A DNA stretch of 50,004 bases from JBHJGU01 sp050331475 (GCA_050331475.1 JBHJGU010000054.1:1-50004); one strand, 5' to 3'; numbered from the stretch's first letter, positions 35,683 through 43,484 are shown. The notes: generated by a model not told the origin, from the letters alone. A program made the numbers and translations.

Positions 35683-35808
35683 TCATCCCGCCCCCCGGGC
35701 AAGGAGGATGAGCGCAATCCCTACAAGACCGACCACAAGACCGCCGACAGCATCTGCGACGTCGTACCGCATAGCCTTTGCGCGAGCGCGGGTTTGCACC
35801 GGTTTCAT
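35683..35808 (-). CDS. Candidate ilv operon leader peptide (41 codons)
   Basis: ATG at 35808-35806 follows a good Shine-Dalgarno (AAGGAAGAGG, 8 nt spacing). The frame encodes 41 residues; from residue 17 to 36 (VADAVGGLVVGLVGIALILL) 12 of 20 codons are Val, Leu or Ile. It ends ARGAG-stop 31 bp before the terminator hairpin. An ORF so rich in the operon's end products, placed before ilvD, fits ribosome-mediated attenuation, which is established for ilv/leu operons in enterobacteria and reported for Caulobacter ilvBN. An alternative is a small one-helix membrane protein, since the stretch is also hydrophobic. Confidence 0.65.
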   Translation of the reverse strand: MKPVQTRARAKAMRYDVADAVGGLVVGLVGIALILLARGAG

Positions 35809-35913
35809 CAATTTCGCCTCTTCCTTAGAAGTTTATGCTTTAAGCCTAAGCTCAATCCCGAATTTAAGGCAAGATATTTCTTAAAGCGTCAACGGAGCAA
35901 TAACAGCGGAAAG

Positions 35914-36189
35914 AAAAAAGACCGCCCTCGTTGGAGGGCGGTCTTTGAAAGGCGCGAGCGCTTGCTGGGGGGACAAGCGATCGCGTTAGGCGCTATGGAA
36001 ACCAATGGCTTGCGCCAAGCGGTTTCCAAATAGTCGCCCCGATGCCCGTGCGCGTCAGAGGGGGGCTGTGACGCGATAGGGGTCGCGTCAGTGCGCACGA
36101 GCGAAGTCTGGCCGTCACGCCCGGATCCAACGGTTGATGCGTCTTTTCCGGGCAAGGGCTGGAGGAGCCCTGGTCGTCATGCTTTTGAC
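35914..36189 (-). ncRNA. Candidate terminated transcript (sRNA or outer ilv leader)
   Basis: A sigma-70-like promoter (see 36196-36223) and a strong terminator (35917-35946) delimit about 275 nt on the minus strand. Inside is a long nested hairpin, GGAAACC (36027-36021 with 36003-35997) enclosing GCTTG/CAAGC. No convincing ORF fills it. It could be an sRNA divergent from the LysR gene or the first part of a two-terminator ilv leader. Expression is not shown by sequence. Confidence 0.35.
35917..35946 (-). terminator. Strong intrinsic terminator upstream of the ilv leader
   Basis: AAAGACCGCCCTC (35917-35929) and GAGGGCGGTCTTT (35934-35946) are a perfect 13-bp inverted repeat with a 4-nt loop. 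On the minus strand it is followed by a run of six T (TTTTTTC), so it should stop minus-strand transcription before the ilv leader ORF. On the plus strand only three T follow. Confidence 0.85.
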
Positions 36190-36195
36190 ACTAGG

Positions 36196-36223
36196 AGTAT
36201 GACCACGTTTTGTTATAGTTCAA
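36196..36223 (-). promoter_or_regulatory. Candidate sigma-70 promoter, minus strand, divergent from the LysR gene
   Basis: TTGAAC (36223-36218) and CATACT (36201-36196) are separated by 16 bp on the minus strand. The -35 element overlaps the LysR-box-like dyad at 36217-36236, so binding of the divergent regulator could act here. Transcription would start near 36189. Confidence 0.4.
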
Positions 36224-36236
36224 ATCGAAACGAACT
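36217..36236. promoter_or_regulatory. LysR-type operator candidate
   Basis: AGTTC (36217-36221) and GAACT (36232-36236) form an inverted repeat with a 10-nt A-rich spacer, the form of an LTTR T-N11-A site. It is 25 bp before the LysR-type start and overlaps the divergent promoter, as expected for an autoregulated divergent pair. Confidence 0.4.
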
Positions 36237-36260
36237 TGGTTTTTCATAGCAGGAAGCTCA

Positions 36261-37181
36261 ATGCGGCCCACCTTACGGCAATTGCAATATCTCGTCGCCA
36301 TTGCGGAGACGGGACGGTTCAGTGACGCGGCGCGTCGGCTCAATGTGAGCCAGCCCAGCCTCTCCGCTCAAGTCGCCGAAGTGGAGGCTGAGCTGGGTGC
36401 TGCGTTAATCGAACGCGGTCGGCGCGGCGCGGTCATGACGCCCATTGGCGAGGCGGTGGTCCAGCGCGCCCGTCGGGTTCTCAGCGACGTCGAGGATCTC
36501 AAGCTCCTGGCGCGGCAATCCTTAGAGGGCTTGTTCGGACGCATGCGGTTGGGCGTGCTTGCTTCGGTGGGGCCCTATCTGCTGCCCAATGTGACCAAGC
36601 GCTTACACACCCAGTATCCGGAGTTCCGCATGGCCGTGCGCGAGGAGCGCACGATCGATCTGGAAGCGCATTTGCAGGACGGTCAGCTCGACACAGTGAT
36701 CTCAACGCTTGAAGACCACCCCGGCCGCTCCTCCATGCGGTTGTTCGATGAGCGGCTATGGATTTGCGCCGCCCCGGACGACGTTTTGTCCCAAGACACC
36801 GCCCCGGTGCAGCTCTCCGACCTCAAAGGTCGGGGCTTGCTCAGCTTGGGTTATGGCCACCGGCTGACCACGATTATCGAAGACCTGGCGCGCCAGGCGG
36901 AAGGCTATGTCAGCATGGAGTATCAAGGCACCAGCTTGGACGCCATTCGGCAGATGGCGATCATGGGGGCCGGCGTCGCGATCCTGCCCAGCCTTTACGC
37001 CACGTCTGAGGCCCGCCGGGACCCGGATTTGGTGGTTCGCTTGATCGACCATCCGGGCGCAGCGCGCACCGTGTCGCTGATTTGGCGGTCGGAGTCGCCG
37101 CTGACCCAACCGTTTGAGACGCTGGGTGAAGTGCTCAGCGACGTCGCCCAAGACCTGCTATCCAAAGCCGACCGCGTTTAG
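36261..37181 (+). CDS. LysR-family regulator, OxyR-like but without redox cysteines
   Basis: This 306-residue regulator has an N-terminal winged HTH (LRQLQYLVAIAETGRFSDAARRLNVSQPSLSAQ in the family pattern, residues 5-37) and a two-lobed effector domain. GVLASVGPYLLPNVTKRL matches the OxyR signature (GxxPTxGPYLLP). However, where OxyR has the peroxide-sensing CGHCL segment this protein reads LGYGHRLTT, and its only Cys is in LWICAAP. It therefore probably senses something else. In Caulobacter the LysR regulator IlvR is divergent from ilvD; the same arrangement here makes control of the ilv operon an attractive inference. Confidence 0.85.
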   Translation: MRPTLRQLQYLVAIAETGRFSDAARRLNVSQPSLSAQVAEVEAELGAALIERGRRGAVMTPIGEAVVQRARRVLSDVEDLKLLARQSLEGLFGRMRLGVLASVGPYLLPNVTKRLHTQYPEFRMAVREERTIDLEAHLQDGQLDTVISTLEDHPGRSSMRLFDERLWICAAPDDVLSQDTAPVQLSDLKGRGLLSLGYGHRLTTIIEDLARQAEGYVSMEYQGTSLDAIRQMAIMGAGVAILPSLYATSEARRDPDLVVRLIDHPGAARTVSLIWRSESPLTQPFETLGEVLSDVAQDLLSKADRV

Positions 37182-37206
37182 CCGGGGGATGGGGTCGGTT
37201 TTGTGA

Positions 37207-37228
37207 AACCTCGGTCATAATCGAGGTT
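37207..37228. promoter_or_regulatory. Short dyad between the LysR gene and the S41-like gene
   Basis: AACCTCG (37207-37213) and CGAGGTT (37222-37228) are a perfect 7-bp inverted repeat with an 8-nt AT-rich loop, 25 bp after the LysR stop. There is no T-run, so it may be an operator or a weak terminator. Confidence 0.3.
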
Positions 37229-37292
37229 GCGGGCTGCAGCGGCGCGCTGAAATCTGCTTAACTCCAAACGATAGAACGGCTTGGAGCAAGTT

Positions 37293-38786
37293 ATGGCGTC
37301 TTTTTGGCGCGCATTTGTACGTTTGGTTGTCTTCGGCGCGTGGGCCGCGCCAACGCTGGCGCAAGCCGCGCCTTGGGAGGCTCGGATCGACGCCGAGGCC
37401 GCACGGGCGGACATCCGGCTGGCGCGCGAGGCGCTGGAGGCGATCCATCCCGGATATGATCGCTATGCCGACGCCGCTGCGCTCGACGCGATGTGGACCG
37501 GGCTAGAGGCCCGCGCGGCGACGGGGATCAGCGGGGCGACGTTTTACGTTGAACTCTCCCGCGTGCTCAGCGCTCTGCGATGTGACCACACCAAAGCCGA
37601 GATCCCGCAAAGTTGGGAACGAGCGCGCGCTGAGGCGTCGTTTTTTCCCTTCCGTTTTGAGATCATAGACGGACGGGCCTTTCTTGTTGACGGGCTGGGC
37701 GCGGCGCACGGGGACGAATTAATCGCTATTGACGGCCGACCGGCGGCGGAAATTTTTGCGGCGATCCGTCCGCTGGTCGCCGTCGACGGCTTTACCGATT
37801 TCGCCGCTGACGAGGCGCTCGGCGCGTCGGGAGAGTATCTCGGCTCGGCGTTCGAACACTTTTATCCGCTGATCTATGGCGCGTGGTCGAACGCGACGGT
37901 CACCTTTGAGACCCTCGCCGGTGAGCGCCGATCCTTGGCCGTCCAGCCGATTGGGTTCGACGCCTGGCGCGCGCTCAACCATCCCAGCGGGGCGTATCGG
38001 ACGAATTTCTCCGACGCGGTGGATTTTCGCCTCGAAGACGGGGTCGGTGTTCTGCGCGTCGATAGTTTCGTGAATTACCCCACGCCCGTGGACCCGGAAG
38101 CCATCTATGCGCCGATCTTCCAACGCCTCGCGGATGCGGGCGCGCGGGCCCTGGTGGTGGACACGCGGCTGAACGGCGGCGGTTCGACGGACGCTATGAT
38201 GGCGCTGTTGCGCCATTTGAGCCCGGAACCTTTCACCCACCAAAAAGCGATTTACGTCAAAACCTTAGATTTGACCGCTTTCACGGAGCATCTGCAAACC
38301 TGGGACACCTCCGTGCTGAGCCCGGACCTGAACGGGTTCGTCCAAGAGGGTCCGGACGGCCGTCATCCGGGCTGGTTTCGGCTGAAGTCGGAGCTCGATC
38401 CGGTCAGCCTGGAGCCGCAAACCCTGTTAAGTCCGCGCTTTGGCGGGCCGGTCTACATTTTGTCCCATCCGCGCAACGCCTCCGGCGTCACCCATATGCT
38501 CAGCCGGCTCACCGGACTGGATGGGGTGGACGTCACGGTCATCGGCGAGGACACCGGCGGCAGCGCGCAAGGCGCGACCGCGGGCGTCCTGGTTTTCCTG
38601 GCTCTGCCGAATACAGGGATCCGCGTGCGCATACCGCTCTTTCGCCAATATCTCGATGTCGCCGACGCGCGCGAGGGCTACGGCGTGGCGCCGGATATTC
38701 GGGTCGTGCGGAGCCGGGAGGCTTTAATCAACGGCGCGGACCCTGTGCTGGAGCGTGCTTTGGCGATCGCCGCGCAGGCGTCTTAG
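37293..38786 (+). CDS. Exported S41-family (tail-specific protease-like) protein
   Basis: This 497-residue product starts MASFWRAFVRLVVFGAW with signal peptide cleavage near TLAQA. A helical N-terminal region (about 30-110) precedes a PDZ-like part and the S41 core: VGVLRVDSFV, LVVDTRLNGGGSTDAMMALL, VYILSHPRNASGVTHMLSRL (the serine in NASG is the candidate nucleophile) and IGEDTGGSAQGAT. It probably cleaves or binds periplasmic peptides. ATG 37293 has GGAG 7 nt upstream; a TTG 12 nt earlier is less likely. Its TAG stop is the first triplet of the 104-bp repeat. Confidence 0.85.
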   Translation: MASFWRAFVRLVVFGAWAAPTLAQAAPWEARIDAEAARADIRLAREALEAIHPGYDRYADAAALDAMWTGLEARAATGISGATFYVELSRVLSALRCDHTKAEIPQSWERARAEASFFPFRFEIIDGRAFLVDGLGAAHGDELIAIDGRPAAEIFAAIRPLVAVDGFTDFAADEALGASGEYLGSAFEHFYPLIYGAWSNATVTFETLAGERRSLAVQPIGFDAWRALNHPSGAYRTNFSDAVDFRLEDGVGVLRVDSFVNYPTPVDPEAIYAPIFQRLADAGARALVVDTRLNGGGSTDAMMALLRHLSPEPFTHQKAIYVKTLDLTAFTEHLQTWDTSVLSPDLNGFVQEGPDGRHPGWFRLKSELDPVSLEPQTLLSPRFGGPVYILSHPRNASGVTHMLSRLTGLDGVDVTVIGEDTGGSAQGATAGVLVFLALPNTGIRVRIPLFRQYLDVADAREGYGVAPDIRVVRSREALINGADPVLERALAIAAQAS

Positions 38787-38887
38787 AGCCGCTTCAATTT
38801 AATCCGAGTCGAAAAGCGGCTCTAAGTCTTTGGTTTATAGCCTTTTCAAACCGCAAAACCGCTTACACTTTTGCCGAAAACGCTCTA
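38784..38887. repeat. 104-bp intergenic repeat, copy 2 (inverted relative to copy 1)
   Basis: Reverse complement of this segment begins TAGAGCGTTTTCGGCAAAAG and aligns without gaps to 14476-14579. TAG at 38784-38786 ends the S41-like gene on the plus strand, and CTA at 38885-38887 is the TAG stop of galE on the minus strand. The element thus fills the whole space between two converging genes. An internal inverted repeat (AGAGCCGCTT at 38785-38794 with AAGCGGCTCT at 38814-38823) can form a 10-bp hairpin near one end, and T-rich and A-rich tracts suit a bidirectional terminator. Confidence 0.85.
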
Positions 38888-39883
38888 TCGCTCCGAAAGG
38901 CCCCAAGCTTTGCGATGAAACGCCCAGGCGTCGGCGATGATTGTGGGGATGTCCGATCGTTTCGGCTTGAAGCTCAAAAGATCGCGCGCCCGCTCCACCC
39001 GGGCGTAAAGCGCAGTGACGTCCCCAGGCCGGCGGGCTTCGATCGTGTGCGGGACCGCCCGGCCCGTCGCGTGCTCCACGGCGGCTAACACCTTGCGGAC
39101 GCTAACGGGCTGGCCCGTCCCAAGATTACACACGATCGGCTCTGGCGCCGCGGCTAAACGCTCCAGCGCGGCCAAATGGGCCTCGGCCAGATCGCTCACA
39201 TGGACATAGTCGCGCAAGCAGGTGCCGTCAGGCGTGGGATAGTCTTCGCCGAACAGTTTCATAGGGCCCCCCAACCCAGCGGCAGCCTTTAACGCGTTGG
39301 GGATCAAATGGGTTTCGGGATCGTGCTCTTCACCATGATAACCTTCGGGATCCGCGCCCGAGGCGTTGAAATAGCGCAGAATCGCGGGCCTAAGGCCGCT
39401 CGCTTTGGCCTCGGCGAGCAGCAAGTCCTCCACCGCCGCCTTGGTGCGCGCGTAAACCGAGGCTGGCGCACGCGGCGTGTCCTCGTCAAACGGCGGTTGG
39501 GCGTCGCCATAAACCGCGCAGGTGGAGGAGAAGATGAACCGGTTCACCCCGGTCTCCGCCATGGCGCCGAGCATGGCGACCACTCCGCCCACATTGTTGT
39601 CGTAAAAGGCGGTGGGGTAGCGCTCCCCGAAGCCCACTTCGATGGAGGCGGCGAAATGCATCACAGCGAACGGCGCGTGATCGCGCAGTGCGGACGCGAC
39701 GGCGGGTTTGTCGCGAATATCGCCCTCGACTAAGGGGCCATAGCGCACATTGTGCCGATGCCCGGCGGAAAAATTGTCAAACACCACCGGCGTATAGCCC
39801 GCCGCCGCTAAGGCCTTGCAGGCGTGGGCGCCCACATAGCCTGCGCCCCCAGCCACCAAAACGGTGTTCGATGTCGCGGTCAT
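38885..39883 (-). CDS. galE: UDP-glucose 4-epimerase
   Basis: NAD-dependent epimerase interconverting UDP-glucose and UDP-galactose for surface polysaccharides. The 332-residue SDR protein has the NAD motif VAGGAGYVGAHACKAL (about 10-25), FSSTCAVYGD, the YxxxK pair in VYARTK, and LRYFNASGADPEG. Full length. Single gene, convergent with the S41-like gene; its stop codon is part of the 104-bp repeat. Confidence 0.95.
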   Translation of the reverse strand: MTATSNTVLVAGGAGYVGAHACKALAAAGYTPVVFDNFSAGHRHNVRYGPLVEGDIRDKPAVASALRDHAPFAVMHFAASIEVGFGERYPTAFYDNNVGGVVAMLGAMAETGVNRFIFSSTCAVYGDAQPPFDEDTPRAPASVYARTKAAVEDLLLAEAKASGLRPAILRYFNASGADPEGYHGEEHDPETHLIPNALKAAAGLGGPMKLFGEDYPTPDGTCLRDYVHVSDLAEAHLAALERLAAAPEPIVCNLGTGQPVSVRKVLAAVEHATGRAVPHTIEARRPGDVTALYARVERARDLLSFKPKRSDIPTIIADAWAFHRKAWGLSER

Positions 39884-39922
39884 GGTTGAAGGCGCGCCGA
39901 CCGGGGGGCGACCGGGCTCACC

Positions 39923-40756
39923 TCAGTCGACCTCAAAGGTCAGGGTCGCCCAATTGGATTCATAATCCGCGTCCGTATCGTCGGCGAGCTTTTCCATATG
40001 AATGAGCGTGAGGTACCAGACACCTGCGCGGCTGAGCTCAAACGCGGCGCGGCCGGTGTTATCGGTGCGCATCTGAACCGCGCGCGCGTGGTCGCCCGCG
40101 CCATCCTCGCCCTCGAACCCGGCATAGCTGGCGTAGACCAGTTGACCGGGCACGGGTTCGCCCGAACGCAGGACCTGGAACGCGACGCGATCGCCGGTGT
40201 CGAGCGCTGTGGGGTTTTCCGCCAAGACGATCTCCACCGGATAGTCCAAGGCCTTTGCGAAATCGTCCGAGCGCGTGTCGCCCACTTGAACGATGGTGCG
40301 CACATGCTTGGAATACCGCTCGCGCACCGGGTCCGGCGACGTCTCGGCGTCAAACGCGGCCAAAGCGTCTAATACCCCGTCATGCTTGAGGTATCCGGTA
40401 AACGCCTCCACGCTCAGCGCAATGATCCGCGGGCGGGTGGACACGCCTATGGCGTAGGTTCCGGCCGCCTCGATCGTGTGGGAGAGGAGGGTGGTCGCGC
40501 CCTCGTCCGTCCATTGATCGACTGTTGGATGGCGGGTCGATCCGCCGCCTAAGACGGTGACATCGCGCATGCGGTCGCGGTCGATCGTGTTGTCGCTCCT
40601 CTCAAACGTGCCGTTGACCAGTTCGATTACGGCGGTCGCGCCGGGCTCAAGCTGATAGCGGGTCGGTTTGAGGAACATCTCATGGGCGCCCGCGGGCAAG
40701 GCGCCGCTTAGGGCGCATAGGCCGAGCATGGCGAAGCGACAAAAACGCGCGATCAT
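39923..40756 (-). CDS. DUF4198-type periplasmic protein
   Basis: This 277-residue product has a signal peptide ending at GAHE after LPAGA. The mature part starts HEMFLKPTRYQLEPGATAVI, typical of DUF4198 proteins, and has two beta-rich Ig-like segments, the second near PVPGQLVYASYAGFEG and WYLTLIHMEKL. DUF4198 proteins occur with nickel or cobalt importers and TonB systems; the N-terminal His of the mature chain can bind metal in some. No transporter is adjacent here, so the metal role is only inferred. Confidence 0.8.
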   Translation of the reverse strand: MIARFCRFAMLGLCALSGALPAGAHEMFLKPTRYQLEPGATAVIELVNGTFERSDNTIDRDRMRDVTVLGGGSTRHPTVDQWTDEGATTLLSHTIEAAGTYAIGVSTRPRIIALSVEAFTGYLKHDGVLDALAAFDAETSPDPVRERYSKHVRTIVQVGDTRSDDFAKALDYPVEIVLAENPTALDTGDRVAFQVLRSGEPVPGQLVYASYAGFEGEDGAGDHARAVQMRTDNTGRAAFELSRAGVWYLTLIHMEKLADDTDADYESNWATLTFEVD

Positions 40757-40786
40757 AATCGGAACTCCCCTAAATCCTGCGGGCTA

Positions 40787-40836
40787 GACGCCCGGTCTCC
40801 CCCGGCGCGGGCTTACGCCGCCCCAGGCCTGGCGTC
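40787..40836. other. GC-rich inverted repeat upstream of the DUF4198 gene
   Basis: GACGCC (40787-40792) and GGCGTC (40831-40836) flank GC-rich, partly self-complementary DNA in the 113-bp gap between two minus-strand genes. It could be a leader hairpin of the DUF4198 gene or a weak terminator of the upstream gene; no T-run follows. I do not recognise a known riboswitch. Confidence 0.25.
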
Positions 40837-40869
40837 CAGTCGGCTCGGGGGCCAATGGCGCGCACAGGT

Positions 40870-41478
40870 TTAATCGGTCGGTTGGGGGCGGTAGGGCTCT
40901 TCGCGGACCGTGTGCGCTAAAACGATCTTAAAGAATAGGCACGGAATGAACCACTCCAGCCCGGCGCCCAGCCCTAAGCCGTAAGCGCTTACCCCTGACG
41001 CTGTGACCACAATGGCGGTCGCGATCGGACGGCGAAGATAAAGCGGGGCGGCGAGGGTGGCGGCGACGCCTGCGACCAGCGCAATATACCAAAAGACGCC
41101 GATCCAGAGTTCGGACCCGAACGCCCAGGCCGCGAGGATGGGATGAATGTGCGTCGCGCTAAACACGAACGGCCGTTTAACCCATCTGACGAAGCCGGTT
41201 TCTTGGGGTTGGCGGGGCGCGTTGTAAAACCGCTTACAAGAATTGAGCATGTTGGCGACCGCGCCGCCCGCAATGTCGAAAACGAATAGGGCAAGCAGGG
41301 GGAGCCGCCATCCATAAGCGATTGGATTGTCCCCGAGCCGCAAGAACCCCACCAGGGCGATGGTGGCGAAGGCGGCGAACCCGTAAGCGAGCCCGCGTTC
41401 ACCGACGGGCGCGCCCGCCCCGGTTAGCCCATCGGCGCGACCGGAATACCGCCAGTCGATATGGACGCTGTTTGTCAT
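40870..41478 (-). CDS. Conserved polytopic membrane protein, function unknown
   Basis: This 202-residue product has about five to six hydrophobic segments (around 30-45, 58-80, 105-125, 130-150, 155-175, 178-195). A charged loop with CKRFYNAPRQPQE and the motif THIHPILAAWAFG lies between helices two and three. I do not recognise the family. It is followed on the same strand by the DUF4198 gene after 113 bp, and preceded by the AraC-type gene, also on the minus strand. Confidence 0.6.
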   Translation of the reverse strand: MTNSVHIDWRYSGRADGLTGAGAPVGERGLAYGFAAFATIALVGFLRLGDNPIAYGWRLPLLALFVFDIAGGAVANMLNSCKRFYNAPRQPQETGFVRWVKRPFVFSATHIHPILAAWAFGSELWIGVFWYIALVAGVAATLAAPLYLRRPIATAIVVTASGVSAYGLGLGAGLEWFIPCLFFKIVLAHTVREEPYRPQPTD

Positions 41479-41569
41479 GGTTTGAGCGCTCCCCGCCCCA
41501 TCCTCTCAAGCCTCCAACCCTAGGGCAAACCGCGCCATCGCCGCGCGCCGGCGCCGGCTTGTCGCCGGG

Positions 41570-42499
41570 TCACGCCAGGATTTGCTTGCGGTAGCGGCCC
41601 GGGGAGACGCCCATATGCCGGGTGAAGGCGTTGGTCATGTGTTGCTGGCTGGAGAACCCGCAATCCACCGCGATTTCCGCGAGCGAGGCGGGTCCCTTGA
41701 GCAAATCGCGCACTTGTTTGATCCGGGCCTGCTGAACGAACTCATGGGGGGAGAGCCCAAGCTCGGCGCGAAAGCGCCGTTGGAAATGAAATTTCGACAG
41801 GCCCACATGGCGCGCCACCGCGTCTAGGGACACGTTTTCGGCCTGACGCTCCAGCAAATAGGCTTTCGCTTTCGCCACCATGTCGGCGTTCGGTTGGGGC
41901 GGTGGGGCCGCGACCACCGCTTCAGCCTCCCGAGACCGGCTAGAATAGCGGCGTAGGATATGGGTGGCGATCACCTGGTCGAAACTGTCCAGCATGAGCG
42001 CGGAGGCTGGGTCGTCGCTCGCCATTTCCGCTAGCAGGATTGGGGCGAGCGCTGCAATCACCTCGTCGTCTACGCAGATCCGATCGAGGATTTCGACGTC
42101 ACCCGCTTTGAAGCCAAAACCTTCTTCGGCGATCCCGCGTAAGGTGGCGTCATCCATATAGATGTCCAGCACGTCGATTTCGCCGCCCAAATCCCATTCG
42201 CTGGCGCGGAAGGCGGGCAGGACGGTGGTGTGGCGCAGCTTGTTCACGATCCCCGAGAGCTGGCCCTCATAAAACCGCTTGACCGTGTTGCTGCCGCCCA
42301 GTTGGAAGCCTAGTGTGTGGTCCGCGGCGCCAGATATCCGAAAGACCCCAGTGGATTCTTGGAGTAACCGAGCTGCGCGAAGACGTTGTCCGTCTAGCGT
42401 CTGGAGTTCGCTTAAGATTATGTCCGTGCGCCGCAATTCTTCATTGAAGCGTCGTTTAATTGGAGGCCTCACAGTATCTCGCCCAGCACCGCCTGACAT
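41570..42499 (-). CDS. AraC-family transcription regulator
   Basis: This 309-residue regulator has a variable N-terminal sensing half (about 1-200) without recognisable ligand motifs. The C-terminal AraC DNA-binding domain (about 208-307) has two HTHs: VSLDAVARHVGLSKFHFQRR and SLAEIAVDCGFSSQQHMTNA, followed by the terminal MGVSPGRYRKQ. Target genes are not evident; the divergent kinase gene and the downstream membrane protein gene are candidates. The Shine-Dalgarno for ATG 42499 is poor. Confidence 0.9.
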   Translation of the reverse strand: MSGGAGRDTVRPPIKRRFNEELRRTDIILSELQTLDGQRLRAARLLQESTGVFRISGAADHTLGFQLGGSNTVKRFYEGQLSGIVNKLRHTTVLPAFRASEWDLGGEIDVLDIYMDDATLRGIAEEGFGFKAGDVEILDRICVDDEVIAALAPILLAEMASDDPASALMLDSFDQVIATHILRRYSSRSREAEAVVAAPPPQPNADMVAKAKAYLLERQAENVSLDAVARHVGLSKFHFQRRFRAELGLSPHEFVQQARIKQVRDLLKGPASLAEIAVDCGFSSQQHMTNAFTRHMGVSPGRYRKQILA

Positions 42500-42767
42500 T
42501 TAAATGATCGATAAAATCTAGATTACACGAAACTGGGCTGGAATCGATCGGTATTCGTGTCGCGAGCGCATGGCGGACGGGCCCGCGCAAGATCATGTAA
42601 GCGTGAGCGGGTGTAAGACGGCTGTGAAATTCGCGGTTAAACAGCGCCTCATGACGCTCAGCCTCGCCACCCTTCCAAGCGCTTTCTCGGTCGCTTTACA
42701 AACCGCATCGGTGTTTTTGCGGTTGCGCGTCAACCCTAAGCCCTCCTATCGCAAGAAAGTTGATCCG

Positions 42768-43427
42768 ATGATCCAGAATAACGATATGGTGTCGTTCGCC
42801 CACGACATCAGAAATATTCTCACACCGGCGTTGATGTCTGCGGAATACCTGGAGACGCTGAACCCGAGCGGCCATAAGCGTCATACCGACCGGATTTTTA
42901 AGGCGATCGATAAAACGGTGGAAATTTGTAACGCCGCGCTGAAGGCCTCCGCGCCTTGCGCGCTTTCGGTTTTTGACGCGGTCTCCTTGTCGAGCGTTTT
43001 GACAGACGCGGTTGAACTCGCAATCCCGCATCCGAACGGCGGCCTGACGGTGTCGATTAATGTGCTGGGCGAGGATTGGGTTGGGCTGGACGGCCATGCG
43101 CTCTGTCGAATGGTGTTCAACCTGGTCCGGAACGCCTCAAATGCGCTCAAAGGTCAAGCGGACGCGAAAATCACGCTCGACGCCACGGCGATGGGCGGGC
43201 TGTTGATCTTGTCGGTCAACGACAATGGTCCGGGGCTTCCCGCGGCGGTCGTTGAGCAGTTAAACTCAAAATTCACAGCGCCGATCGTTCACGCCGCACG
43301 CCGGTGTTTTGGGCTTGCCGCGACTGCGAGCTTGGCGGAAAGCCTGAAAGGCGAATTGATGTTACGCGCGAGTTCAGCCCAAGGTACGGAGTTCGCCATG
43401 GTCATCCCTTACACCGCGTGTGCGTAG
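42768..43427 (+). CDS. Short cytoplasmic histidine kinase without sensor domain
   Basis: The 219-residue product has an H-box helix with the phospho-acceptor in SFAHDIRNILTPALMSAEYL (pieces HDIRN), an N-box LVRNASNAL and a G-box VNDNGPGLPAA of the HATPase fold, ending GTEFAMVIPY. There is no transmembrane or PAS domain, so input must come from a partner or from an unseen N-terminus. ATG 42768 has AAGAAAG upstream; ATG 42651 or an earlier start would add up to 66 residues that are not domain-like. No response regulator gene is adjacent. Bases 42500-42767 otherwise look non-coding. Confidence 0.75.
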   Translation: MIQNNDMVSFAHDIRNILTPALMSAEYLETLNPSGHKRHTDRIFKAIDKTVEICNAALKASAPCALSVFDAVSLSSVLTDAVELAIPHPNGGLTVSINVLGEDWVGLDGHALCRMVFNLVRNASNALKGQADAKITLDATAMGGLLILSVNDNGPGLPAAVVEQLNSKFTAPIVHAARRCFGLAATASLAESLKGELMLRASSAQGTEFAMVIPYTACA

Positions 43428-43484
43428 CGCCAAATCCGGCGCTTTCGGAAATCCCGCTTGCGCCGCGCCCGCCCCTGTGACAGC

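Noticed and set aside
35889..36155. Minus-strand frame ending in Phe-Phe-Phe-Pro-Leu-Leu-Leu-Leu with four consecutive Leu codons
   Set aside because: The Leu codons lie after the strong terminator, the frame needs a TTG start far upstream with no ribosome binding site, and the hydrophobic end is partly the terminator T-run itself. The ORF at 35683-35808 is a much better leader.
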